Origin: an uncultured Bacilli bacterium
GTDB taxonomy: Bacteria; Bacillota_I; Bacilli_A; RF39; UBA660
Reading direction: 5' to 3'
DNA length: 33,720 bases
Assembly (NCBI GenBank): GCA_944371525.1
Contig: CALVXP010000007.1
Coordinates: 1 to 33,720 of the forward strand
The notes beneath the pieces were generated by a model. It had not been told where the DNA came from and made no database searches. It worked only from the letters and a program-made list of their open reading frames with translations. Shown in pieces: positions 25,867-32,713 of the stretch (positions are counted from its first letter, which is position 1; every line of letters starts with the position of its first letter). The position numbers and the translations under genes are program-made.

Positions 25867-26964
25867 GTATCTTTTTAACTTAGTATTACTTCTTTTAAAG
25901 TACCCTTTATAACTATTTAAACTTAATATATATTTATTATAATTATATTTCTTTAAATATTTAAGTCTTCTATTTATCTTACTAATAGTCTTTTTATTAT
26001 ACTTAATAATTATTTTGTTATTATTTACTTTATAAGTATAACCTAAAAAAGATACACCAATATTTAATCTATATATATTACTCTTATGATTTATTTCCAA
26101 ATCTATATTATTTAATTTACTTTCAATATCTTTAAACCACCTATTTAACTTTCCTTTATCTTTGTTTAACAAAACTAAATCGTCCATATACCTAATATAA
26201 TATTTACACTTTAGTTTTTCTTTAATATAAATATCTATATCATGTAAATAAAAATTAGCTAGTATTTGATTAGTAAGACATCCAATAGATAAACCAATAC
26301 CATTTTTATATAAAGGAATACTTTTAAGTTCTTCTATTTTAATATTCTTTTCTTTATTACTTATATTTAATTTATTTAATCTATCTATTTCTTTATTTAC
26401 TATACTAGTTATTTCATCATTAATATAACTACTATCAGTACTATCTATTACTTGATATATTAAATTTAAACATTCCTTATCCTTAAATTTTTTTTCTAGC
26501 ATATTCTTTAATTTATCATGATTGATATTATAAAAATACTTCTTTATGTCTATTTTTAATACATATATATTATTAATACATAACTTACATATATATTTAT
26601 TAAATAACTTATATGCATATTCACATCCCTTATTCTTTCTTGTAGCAACAGTACTATCTATTAAACATCCTAAATTAAGTATTAATATATAATAACTAAT
26701 AAAATAATTAACCAGTTTATCACTAATACATTCACTCATAATAATTCGATATTTTTTATCTTTAATTAAAAATATATTATATTTACTGAATATATAATTG
26801 TTATTATATAATCTTTCTAATATATCCATAATAAAACAATTCTTATATTTAATATAATTATATAAATATTTCTTATTATTTATATTTTTAATAAGTATAC
26901 TAAATACATCACTAATATTACTATAAGTAACTATATTATTATATATATTATTTACTCTTTTCAT
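25861..26964 (-). CDS. Diversity-generating retroelement reverse transcriptase
   Basis: A 367-aa reverse transcriptase with conserved catalytic motifs: LKIDIKKYFYNINHDKL (Asp139, motif A) and YIRYMDDLVLL (YMDD at 259-262). The motif 4 segment reads LSIGCLTNQILANFYL (226-241), an IGxxxxQ type seen in DGR RTs, in place of the QGxxxSP of group II intron and retron RTs. SFLGYTYKV (305-313) matches the thumb-proximal FLGY of DGR RTs. There is no maturase or HNH domain. The start overlaps avd by 17 nt. It copies template-repeat RNA with errors at adenines into cDNA that replaces the variable region of a target gene. Confidence 0.95.
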   Translation of the reverse strand: MKRVNNIYNNIVTYSNISDVFSILIKNINNKKYLYNYIKYKNCFIMDILERLYNNNYIFSKYNIFLIKDKKYRIIMSECISDKLVNYFISYYILILNLGCLIDSTVATRKNKGCEYAYKLFNKYICKLCINNIYVLKIDIKKYFYNINHDKLKNMLEKKFKDKECLNLIYQVIDSTDSSYINDEITSIVNKEIDRLNKLNISNKEKNIKIEELKSIPLYKNGIGLSIGCLTNQILANFYLHDIDIYIKEKLKCKYYIRYMDDLVLLNKDKGKLNRWFKDIESKLNNIDLEINHKSNIYRLNIGVSFLGYTYKVNNNKIIIKYNKKTISKINRRLKYLKKYNYNKYILSLNSYKGYFKRSNTKLKRYL

Positions 26965-27292
26965 TATTAATCCAAGTAATACTCATCTTTCTTATTTCAT
27001 TTAATATTCTTACAAAAACAATAAATCTTTTTTTATTAATTATATTTAAATGGAGTAATATTCCTATATACATATCAATCATATAAATAGATACTAGTAC
27101 TTCTTTTTGGTATTTATTTTTAATACTACCAGTATTAATATTAGATTTAATTAAATAATAATTTAAATTAATAACAGATTCTTCTAATCCCTTTCTATAT
27201 AAATAATGAATTTTAGGGATATTATTTATGATATATTTTTCCATATACATAACTAAATATTTACTCTTATTATATATTTTAAATTCATTCAT
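26948..27292 (-). CDS. avd: DGR accessory variability determinant (Avd-like)
   Basis: A 114-aa basic, all-helical protein with the four-helix pattern of Avd. The C-terminal helix KKRFIVFVRILNEIRKMSITWINN matches the usual Avd end (EIGRMLGGW-like), and YRKGLEESVINLNYYLIKSNI fits the second helix. Avd forms a pentameric barrel that binds RT and template RNA and is needed for mutagenic homing. It overlaps the upstream accessory gene by 4 nt and the RT gene by 17 nt, so the three are translationally coupled. Named by fold pattern and position rather than strong identity. Confidence 0.83.
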   Translation of the reverse strand: MNEFKIYNKSKYLVMYMEKYIINNIPKIHYLYRKGLEESVINLNYYLIKSNINTGSIKNKYQKEVLVSIYMIDMYIGILLHLNIINKKRFIVFVRILNEIRKMSITWINNEKSK

Positions 27293-27657
27293 AGGCTATC
27301 CCTTATCTTAATTAAAGTATCTATATCATAATTTATTAATATATTATTTATTTCTTTAATAAGAATATTACATCTTACTTTATTATATCCTAGTATTAAA
27401 TAACTAGAATATACTTCACTATCTCCATATACTATTTCATTATCAATAATGTACCCTATATTTAATTTATTTAATTTATTACATATATTTACTTTATTAG
27501 TAATAGGAAAACATACTTTAGAATCTACTTCTTTATAATTAAATATATAACTCATAATATAACTATCTCTAAAATATGTATAATAAAAGTATCCTCTTTT
27601 AATAAATACTATTTTATCTTCATTATTTAATTTTAATTTATTATATTCTTCTAACAT
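27289..27657 (-). CDS. DGR-associated MutS-I-like accessory protein
   Basis: A 122-aa protein. The segment IVFIKRGYFYYTYFRDSYIMSYIFNYKEV followed by KVCFPITN and LNKLNIGYII resembles the mismatch-recognition domain I of MutS (GDFYELF..DA...; then GxP; then L...GY.V). MutS-like accessory proteins have been reported with some DGRs, from memory. It is first in the operon and overlaps avd by 4 nt; GGTGATATT precedes the ATG. The remaining MutS domains (clamp, ATPase) are absent, so a role in nucleic-acid recognition during cDNA transfer is inference. Confidence 0.65.
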   Translation of the reverse strand: MLEEYNKLKLNNEDKIVFIKRGYFYYTYFRDSYIMSYIFNYKEVDSKVCFPITNKVNICNKLNKLNIGYIIDNEIVYGDSEVYSSYLILGYNKVRCNILIKEINNILINYDIDTLIKIRDSL

Positions 27658-27706
27658 AATATCACCAGATTAAATATAATATATAACTATACAAATTAAA
27701 TATATT

Positions 27707-27721
27707 TATTCAAATAGAATA
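27707..27721. promoter_or_regulatory. DGR operator copy 3, TATTC-N5-GAATA
   Basis: TATTCAAATAGAATA, an inverted repeat centred 57 bp before the accessory-avd-RT operon start, in the intergenic region shared with the divergent HTH gene. On the minus strand it contains TTGAAT, 16 nt before TATAGT, so it may overlap the operon's -35. Same motif as at 28406 and 30191. Confidence 0.7.
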
Positions 27722-27770
27722 CTTTTATATATTAAAAATATTTATATATTAAATTATAAGCGTGATAATC

Positions 27771-28077
27771 ATGCTTAATAATTTAATTAATAGAAGAATT
27801 GAACTAGGGTATTAAACAAAAAGATATAACTACATTTTTAGGATATAGTATATCATCATATTCTAATATTGAAAATGGGAATAGATATATTAATATAAAT
27901 ACTTTAAATATACTGGCATATATTTTAAATATGGACACTTTATCAATACTAGGTATAATTCCTTTTTATAGAAAATTAGATGATATTAGCAAATATTATA
28001 TTAAACTTAAATATAATTTAGATGATACTAAAATATCTAAGTTATATAATAAAGATGTATATGATATAAGAAAATAA
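27771..28077 (+). pseudogene. Frameshifted Xre-family HTH regulator divergent from the DGR operon
   Basis: From ATG 27771 (or in-frame GTG 27762) the frame reads MLNNLINRRIELGY and meets TAA at 27813-27815. If one T is dropped there, the other frame continues KQKDITTFLGYSISSYSNIE, then NGNRYININTLNILAYILNM to a TAA at 28075-28077. This restores a typical Cro/C1 helix-turn-helix of about 101 aa. No start codon lies in the second frame, which has an in-frame TAG just before. It is therefore a single-base insertion, unless it is a sequencing error or a recoded site. It is divergent from the DGR operon with operator copy 3 between them, the arrangement of an autoregulated local regulator. Confidence 0.8.
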
Positions 28078-28191
28078 TATATACTTTGGTATATTGCTCT
28101 TTCATTACTTACTAAAACAACATGTTAAGTATATATTAGTATTTAGGAATATATCCAAGGAATACTCTTATTTCCTTTATATTATAACCCA

Positions 28192-28224
28192 AGTTAAAGT
28201 TATAGCCATAGTTATACTTTAACT
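28192..28224 (-). other. Stem-loop downstream of the DGR template repeat
   Basis: AGTTAAAGT (28192-28200) pairs with ACTTTAACT (28216-28224). A second inverted repeat, AAGGAA/TTCCTT, lies at 28157-28177. On the TR transcript (minus strand) these follow IMH* by about 20 nt. In the Bordetella phage DGR the structured spacer after TR is needed for cDNA priming; a like role here is inference. The rest of 28078-28240 holds no gene. Confidence 0.45.
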
Positions 28225-28242
28225 CATAAGTTTATTAGGAAG

Positions 28243-28350
28243 TTACAGGCGAAGGCCGTTAGAGTTGTTCACGGTGTCCGTGTTGATGGAGGCATCATTG
28301 TTGACATTCCATGCGTTAGCATTGCCATTGTTAAAGTCGTTAGGACTTAT
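28243..28350 (-). repeat. DGR template repeat (TR)
   Basis: A 108-nt segment, GC-richer than its surroundings, that aligns with the 3' end of the gene at 28577-30133 (VR, 28648-28756). Read on the minus strand in the target frame it is dominated by AAC/AAT codons, ten or more of 34, the hallmark of a TR. Over 34 aligned codons I count 34 template adenines, 22 of them changed in VR, against 8 of 68 other bases. The 3' end has GGCCTTCGCC-TGTAA (IMH*), one C shorter than VR. No start or open frame for expression. Confidence 0.88.
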
Positions 28351-28372
28351 GTTAGAGTATCCCTATATCCTT

Positions 28373-28381
28373 ATATTAGCA
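28373..28381 (-). promoter_or_regulatory. Candidate extended -10 promoter for the TR RNA
   Basis: On the minus strand TGCTAATAT lies about 20 nt before the TR and fits an extended -10. The -35 is weak. It would start the transcript at the TR edge, downstream of operator copy 2. Confidence 0.4.
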
Positions 28382-28405
28382 TATTATTTTGTTTAATACT
28401 TAAAA

Positions 28406-28420
28406 TATTCAATATGAATA
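28406..28420. promoter_or_regulatory. DGR operator copy 2, TATTC-N5-GAATA
   Basis: TATTCAATATGAATA inside a longer AATATTCA-ATA-TGAATATT inverted repeat (28404-28422). Centred about 60 bp upstream of the TR. It differs from copy 1 at one of 15 positions. Confidence 0.7.
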
Positions 28421-28468
28421 TTGTTTAAAATTTTATTATAATTAATCTTAAAAAAGAAAGGAGTAAAC

Positions 28469-28522
28469 GATCTTATTAATTAAACTTGTATCTCATGTAG
28501 ACACAATAAAATTAGTAAGATC
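28469..28522. other. 54-bp inverted repeat between target gene and TR
   Basis: GATCTTATTAATT (28469-28481) pairs with AATTAGTAAGATC (28510-28522) with one mismatch. A short TGT/ACA-flanked core lies inside. A GAAAGGAG sequence just before it on the plus strand looks like a ribosome binding site but no ATG, GTG or usable TTG follows. Function unknown; it may be part of the DGR DNA structures downstream of VR. Confidence 0.45.
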
Positions 28523-28526
28523 ATAA

Positions 28527-28556
28527 AATCCCTACGAAAAGGGTTTCGTAGGGATT
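28527..28556. terminator. Hairpin downstream of the DGR target gene
   Basis: AATCCCTACGAAA pairs perfectly with TTTCGTAGGGATT over 13 bp around AGGG. On the minus strand ATTTTAT follows. It is about 20 bp after the target stop and acts as its likely terminator. DGR target genes can also carry a hairpin after VR that promotes homing, so a double role is possible. Confidence 0.7.
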
Positions 28557-28576
28557 ATTTAGATATTAAAATTAAT

Positions 28577-30133
28577 TTATGATACTATTTCAAATGGTTG
28601 ATTCATTGTTCCATTACCAGAAAATGTGATATCAGATTTGAGTGAAATTACAGGGCGAAGGCCGCGAGAGAGAAACGCGGAGGAGATGAGGACGGAGGCA
28701 TCATCGTTGACATCCCATGCGAAAGCAGAGCCTTCGTCGAAGCTGCCAGGACTTATTAGCCAATACCAATTTCCACTATATAAATAATATGAAGCATTCG
28801 CAGACATATTACCAATACCTACACCAGCCATATTAACTTCATCTGCTGTTAACAATCCAACTGGATATGTTAAATTACCATTACCTAAAGAACTGGATGT
28901 TGTAAATTTATCGTTTGTCTGAGTACATTTTAATGTTGGATTATAATTGGTAGGTATACCTTCAGAAGAAATTTCAATTCTACTATATAATCCATATGCT
29001 GTTTGTTGTGAGCCTGTACCATTTCCAGTAAAACCAAATGATGGCAAAGAAACTACTTTCCTATCAGAGCAATAAATAGCATCAGCTACATACTGACTAT
29101 ATCCAGCATCGACAATATTAGTTTTATACCAATTATCATTGGCAGTTTTTATTGTGCTATTATTAGTGTTTGCATGAGTTTCTTCATAAGTATCAGAACC
29201 TGGGGTTCCATACATATATCCAACATAAGCATTATCATTATAACTACTATTAAATGCGGTAGTACCTACTTGTCTATCTGTGCTAGATTCTCCATTTGCA
29301 TGTGCACTAGTTCCATCATATATCATTCTAATAGTACCGTCTCCATTTATTCTTATTATTCGCCAGTAATATCCGGCAAATTTAACATAATTATTTTCAA
29401 CAGCTCCTCTAAAATAATATGATGTTCCTAAATCATCTTCGGCTGCATATATCCCATTAGTAGTCTCACAAGTAGATTCATCACTACAACTTGCTTGGGC
29501 AGTTTTACTAAAGTCAGGAGTTCCATCACTTACACTTAATCCCAATTTAGTTAATGTTGCAAGTGCTGGATCTTGATCACTGGCATCAGCATTCAATACA
29601 AACTTAAATGTTTGATTTTGCATTGTTTCAGGATTAGCAAAATTTGTTCCATCTATCCATATATATAACTTATATGTAGAAGTTGCACTTTCTATCTTTT
29701 GATTAGATGCTATTGTTATCTTATCTCCTTGATTATTATTCTTAAAGTTACCTTTACCTACTAAAGCATTATCTTTATATATTTCCCATATAAAACTTTC
29801 TTCTTTTAATCCATTAGGTAGTGTTTCCAATGTTAAATATAAATTTAAATATGCTGTTACTGGACTACTTGCTGTAATAGTCTTTTCTATTGCATAACCT
29901 TTTTCTACTCCTACTTCTTTGGTTGATACTGGTCTTAATTTAGAACTAGTAATATCAGAACCTGCATCAAATGTTACATCTACTCCTCCTACTGTAAAAG
30001 ATACTGTTGTGTTATTACTACTTTGCCATGTATACCATGCTAGTGTTCCTCCGGATATTGCTGCTATTACACATAATATTCCAAATATTATATAAAACTT
30101 TTTTCTATGTTCTTCTGGTATTGCTTTAAACAT
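28577..30133 (-). CDS. DGR target: SipW-type secreted protein with diversified C-terminal ligand domain
   Basis: A 518-aa protein. The N terminus has a basic stretch and membrane segment (about 11-31), then GGTLAWYTWQSSNNTTVSFTVGG, as in SipW-dependent TasA/camelysin-like proteins; that domain runs to about 190. The C-terminal part (about 200-518), with FAGYYWRIIRINGDGTIRMIYDGT and ending GLRPVISL, looks like a C-type-lectin/FGE-like fold common for DGR targets. Residues 460-493 are the variable region, beginning ISPGSFDEGSAFAWDVNDD; W473, DAS (478-480) and GLR (491-493) are conserved against TR while most Asn-coded positions changed. It is exported and likely binds ligands at the cell surface. 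Confidence 0.88.
   Translation of the reverse strand: MFKAIPEEHRKKFYIIFGILCVIAAISGGTLAWYTWQSSNNTTVSFTVGGVDVTFDAGSDITSSKLRPVSTKEVGVEKGYAIEKTITASSPVTAYLNLYLTLETLPNGLKEESFIWEIYKDNALVGKGNFKNNNQGDKITIASNQKIESATSTYKLYIWIDGTNFANPETMQNQTFKFVLNADASDQDPALATLTKLGLSVSDGTPDFSKTAQASCSDESTCETTNGIYAAEDDLGTSYYFRGAVENNYVKFAGYYWRIIRINGDGTIRMIYDGTSAHANGESSTDRQVGTTAFNSSYNDNAYVGYMYGTPGSDTYEETHANTNNSTIKTANDNWYKTNIVDAGYSQYVADAIYCSDRKVVSLPSFGFTGNGTGSQQTAYGLYSRIEISSEGIPTNYNPTLKCTQTNDKFTTSSSLGNGNLTYPVGLLTADEVNMAGVGIGNMSANASYYLYSGNWYWLISPGSFDEGSAFAWDVNDDASVLISSAFLSRGLRPVISLKSDITFSGNGTMNQPFEIVS
28648..28756 (-). repeat. DGR variable region (VR) with IMH
   Basis: A 109-nt 3' segment of the target gene matching TR. Its 3' boundary GGCCTTCGCCCTGTAA (IMH) has one C more than IMH*, which keeps the reading frame through P-V-I-S. 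Nearly all amino-acid changes come from AAC/AAT codons of TR, giving G, D, S, F, L and R. GC is well above the surrounding sequence. Confidence 0.88.
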
Positions 30134-30155
30134 ATATGCTCACCTCTATGATAAA

Positions 30156-30184
30156 ATAATATCACATTATTATTTTTTTATCAA
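30156..30184 (-). promoter_or_regulatory. Promoter of the DGR target gene
   Basis: On the minus strand: TTGATA (30179-30184), 17 nt, TATTAT (30156-30161), then AGAGGTGA and the ATG at 30133. Operator copy 1 lies immediately upstream of the -35. Confidence 0.75.
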
Positions 30185-30212
30185 TAAAATTATTCAATTT
30201 GAATAATTTTAT
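30184..30212. promoter_or_regulatory. DGR operator copy 1 in a perfect 29-bp palindrome
   Basis: A perfect 14-bp inverted repeat with a single central base; its core (30191-30205) is TATTCAATTTGAATA. It abuts the -35 of the target gene promoter, 65 bp before the start codon. The position suits an activator or repressor site. Confidence 0.7.
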
Positions 30213-30238
30213 AAAAAGCAGATACCTAAGTATCTACT
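30213..30238 (-). terminator. Terminator after the 50-aa gene
   Basis: On the minus strand GTAGATAC-TTAG-GTATCTGC is followed by TTTTTATAAAA. It separates the 50-aa gene from the DGR target promoter. Confidence 0.75.
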
Positions 30239-30242
30239 TTTA

Positions 30243-30395
30243 CTATATCATATCTTCTAAATTATCTATTGCTTTCTTTTCGGCTTTCATCATTTTTTTC
30301 ATCATCTTTTGAACATTACCATTCTTTACTTGTTGATATAATAATGTTCCTCCTACTCCAGCCATTATTAAAGCTATGCTTGATTTCATTTTCAC
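30243..30395 (-). CDS. 50-aa membrane mini-protein
   Basis: A short gene starting at GTG 30395 behind AAAGGAG (an in-frame ATG lies at 30389). It encodes MKMKSSIALIMAGVGGTLLY, then a Lys/Met-rich helix (VQKMMKKMMKAEKKAIDN) and LEDMI. One glycine-rich membrane segment is followed by an amphipathic basic tail, resembling small Firmicute proteins of the DUF3918/YtxH type. It has a good ribosome binding site and a dedicated terminator, which supports a real gene. Function unknown. Confidence 0.7.
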   Translation of the reverse strand: MKMKSSIALIMAGVGGTLLYQQVKNGNVQKMMKKMMKAEKKAIDNLEDMI

Positions 30396-30471
30396 AAGTA
30401 TCATCTCCTTTAGAATATATGAGGTATTAATATACCATTATTATTATAAAGAAAATTTACATAAATATACA

Positions 30472-32658
30472 TTATTTTTCTAAATTACAATATCTATTTA
30501 TAATTTTATCTTTTAAAGTAGTTTTTCTTATTTCTACTCTTTCATTATTTACACCATTTAAAAATGATCTAGGATCTCCAACTAACATAAGTACTTTTTT
30601 AGCTCTAGTAACTGCTGTATATATAAGTTTATTATAAAGCATTCTGTTAAAAGAATTTACTATCGGCATAATAACCATTGGGAATTCACTACCTTGGGCT
30701 TTATGAACACTAATGGCATAACCATGTCTTATATTTATATACTTATCTGGTGTATAAGTAACAACATTACCATCAAAGTCTACCCATATTTCATTCCTTT
30801 TACTAGCACTTTTCTTAGAATTAATAATAGCACTAATATAACCAATATCACCATTATAAACATTATTATCAGGATCATTTACTAACTGTAATACTTTATC
30901 TCCTACTCTATATGTTACATCACTAAATTCTAATTCATTTTTTTTTGCATCTTCCTTATTAAATATATTTTGTAAAAGTTTATTTAAATTATCTATTCCA
31001 TTTAATGATTTATACATTGGAGCAAGTATTTGAATATCTTTATCTGTGTATCCCTTTTCTATTGCTTTTAATACTATTTGTTCTATATATAACATTACTT
31101 CTTCATTGCTACAATTTAAAAAGTTATAATCATCTTTTTTCATAAGAAAACTTTCACTTATATCTTTATCTTTTATCTCAGTAGCAAGTATTGGTATATA
31201 AGATTCTTCCCATTGTCTATATAATGCTTTTAACTTAATTACATCAATCATATCACTATCTATTAAATCTTTAAGTACTTGTCCTGGTGCCACACTAGGA
31301 AGTTGATAATAATCCCCTACTAAAATTAATTTAACATCTCTTCTGGTTCCCTTTAATAATGAAGACATAAGAACTGTATCAATCATACTAACTTCATCTA
31401 TTATTATATATTTTTCAGGATTAGGACTATACTCGTCTACTATAAAAGTATTTCTTTCTTTATCCCAGCCTAAATATTTATGAATAGTAAATGCTGGAAT
31501 ATTAGTAGTCTCCATCATCTTTTTAGCAGCCCTACCAGTTGGAGCAAGTAATGCTATATCATCTACTTTTGCCTTTAATTCATGTCTAAGCAAATGTACT
31601 ATTGCTCTAATAATAGTAGTCTTTCCTGTTCCTGGACCTCCAGTTATTATAGTTAAATTATTATTTAAAGCTTTCATAATCGCATCTTTCTGTATACTAT
31701 CATAAGTAATATGATTAGATTTTTCTAACCTACTGATACTATCTTCTAAATCTTTTATTTTTGTTTTTTTCATATCATTTAAATAACATAATCTATAAGT
31801 AATATATTCTTCTGCATCATAATAACTTTTCAAATAATATTTATCATTATCTATTACTACTTTTCCCTTTTTATTTAATAATATAAGTAATTCTTCTAAC
31901 TTATCTTTATCTATATTTTTTATATAATTATATATATCATCTATATATAAATAAGTATCACCATTATTAAAACATAATTCTTTCATTGCATATATAATAA
32001 ATGCTTCAATTCTTCTATCATCATCTTTATCTATTCCCATATTACTAGCTATATCATCAATTATATTAAAACTAAATTCCATATCATCAATCAAATTATA
32101 TATATTATCTTTTATTTTATCTAAAGAACTATTTCCATATTTTTTTAATATATTCATAGCTTCTTTATTATTAAATCCTAAACTAGTCATTTCCATTACT
32201 ATTTTACTAGATCCTTGATAGTCAGTTAATATATCATGAATTTTATTAATCCTCTCAATTGTTAATCTAGGAATTTCTAATAATTTATCTTTATCATTAA
32301 GAATTATATCTAATGTTTTATCTTTAAATTTATCTACTATTTTTGTAGCAGTTACTTCTCCAATTGGAAACATATCACTAGATAAGAATCCTACTAATTC
32401 TTCTTCTTTTGTAGGTATTTCTACTTCATAAGTATTTACTTCTAATTGATCTCCATATTTATTATGTTTTGTATATTCTCCATAAAATTTATATGTTGTA
32501 CGATAATTAAGTTCTGGTAATGTTCCAATTATATGAACATGTTGTTTATCTTCTAATTCTTTTATATCAGTATCTTTTATTTTTACTACTGCTACTGTAT
32601 AATTATTTATTTCATTAAAATATATTGTCCTTTTTAAATTGCATTTTATATATCCCAT
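30472..32658 (-). CDS. recD2: RecD2-family DNA helicase
   Basis: A 728-aa SF1B helicase with an N-terminal OB-like region (about 1-80), a helix-hairpin-helix middle region (about 90-220), and a motor core. Walker A is ITGGPGTGKTT near residue 340, Walker B is IIDEVSMID, and motifs V-VI are AISVHKAQGSEFP and YTAVTRAKK. RecD2 unwinds 5' to 3' and functions in DNA repair and replication restart in bacteria without RecBC. The length and layout fit RecD2 rather than RecD of RecBCD. Monocistronic. Confidence 0.94.
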   Translation of the reverse strand: MGYIKCNLKRTIYFNEINNYTVAVVKIKDTDIKELEDKQHVHIIGTLPELNYRTTYKFYGEYTKHNKYGDQLEVNTYEVEIPTKEEELVGFLSSDMFPIGEVTATKIVDKFKDKTLDIILNDKDKLLEIPRLTIERINKIHDILTDYQGSSKIVMEMTSLGFNNKEAMNILKKYGNSSLDKIKDNIYNLIDDMEFSFNIIDDIASNMGIDKDDDRRIEAFIIYAMKELCFNNGDTYLYIDDIYNYIKNIDKDKLEELLILLNKKGKVVIDNDKYYLKSYYDAEEYITYRLCYLNDMKKTKIKDLEDSISRLEKSNHITYDSIQKDAIMKALNNNLTIITGGPGTGKTTIIRAIVHLLRHELKAKVDDIALLAPTGRAAKKMMETTNIPAFTIHKYLGWDKERNTFIVDEYSPNPEKYIIIDEVSMIDTVLMSSLLKGTRRDVKLILVGDYYQLPSVAPGQVLKDLIDSDMIDVIKLKALYRQWEESYIPILATEIKDKDISESFLMKKDDYNFLNCSNEEVMLYIEQIVLKAIEKGYTDKDIQILAPMYKSLNGIDNLNKLLQNIFNKEDAKKNELEFSDVTYRVGDKVLQLVNDPDNNVYNGDIGYISAIINSKKSASKRNEIWVDFDGNVVTYTPDKYINIRHGYAISVHKAQGSEFPMVIMPIVNSFNRMLYNKLIYTAVTRAKKVLMLVGDPRSFLNGVNNERVEIRKTTLKDKIINRYCNLEK

Positions 32659-32689
32659 AAAGTATCACCACATTAAGATTATATCATAA

Positions 32690-32713
32690 AAAAAAATATC
32701 TAAAAAGATATTT
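32690..32713 (-). terminator. Terminator after the SipW-type small protein
   Basis: On the minus strand AAATATC-TTTTTA-GATATTT overlaps the stop codon and is followed by nine or more Ts. Confidence 0.8.

Noticed and set aside
25861-26964. RT as part of a group II intron or retron
   Set aside because: There is no maturase or HNH domain, no intron domain V, no msr/msd-like inverted repeats, and a TR/VR pair plus Avd is present.
27808-27818. Programmed +1 frameshift in the HTH gene, prfB-like
   Set aside because: The shift would occur at TAT-TAA, where re-pairing of the P-site tRNA on ATT is poor, and no internal Shine-Dalgarno is seen. A plain indel is simpler.
28243-28350. TR as the remnant 3' end of a second, broken target gene
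   Set aside because: The AAC/AAT-rich codons and the adenine-biased differences from VR are expected of a TR. No target-gene homology continues upstream beyond about 10 bases.
28455-28523. A small gene after the GAAAGGAG sequence
   Set aside because: No ATG or GTG follows at workable spacing; the only TTG runs into a stop after four codons.
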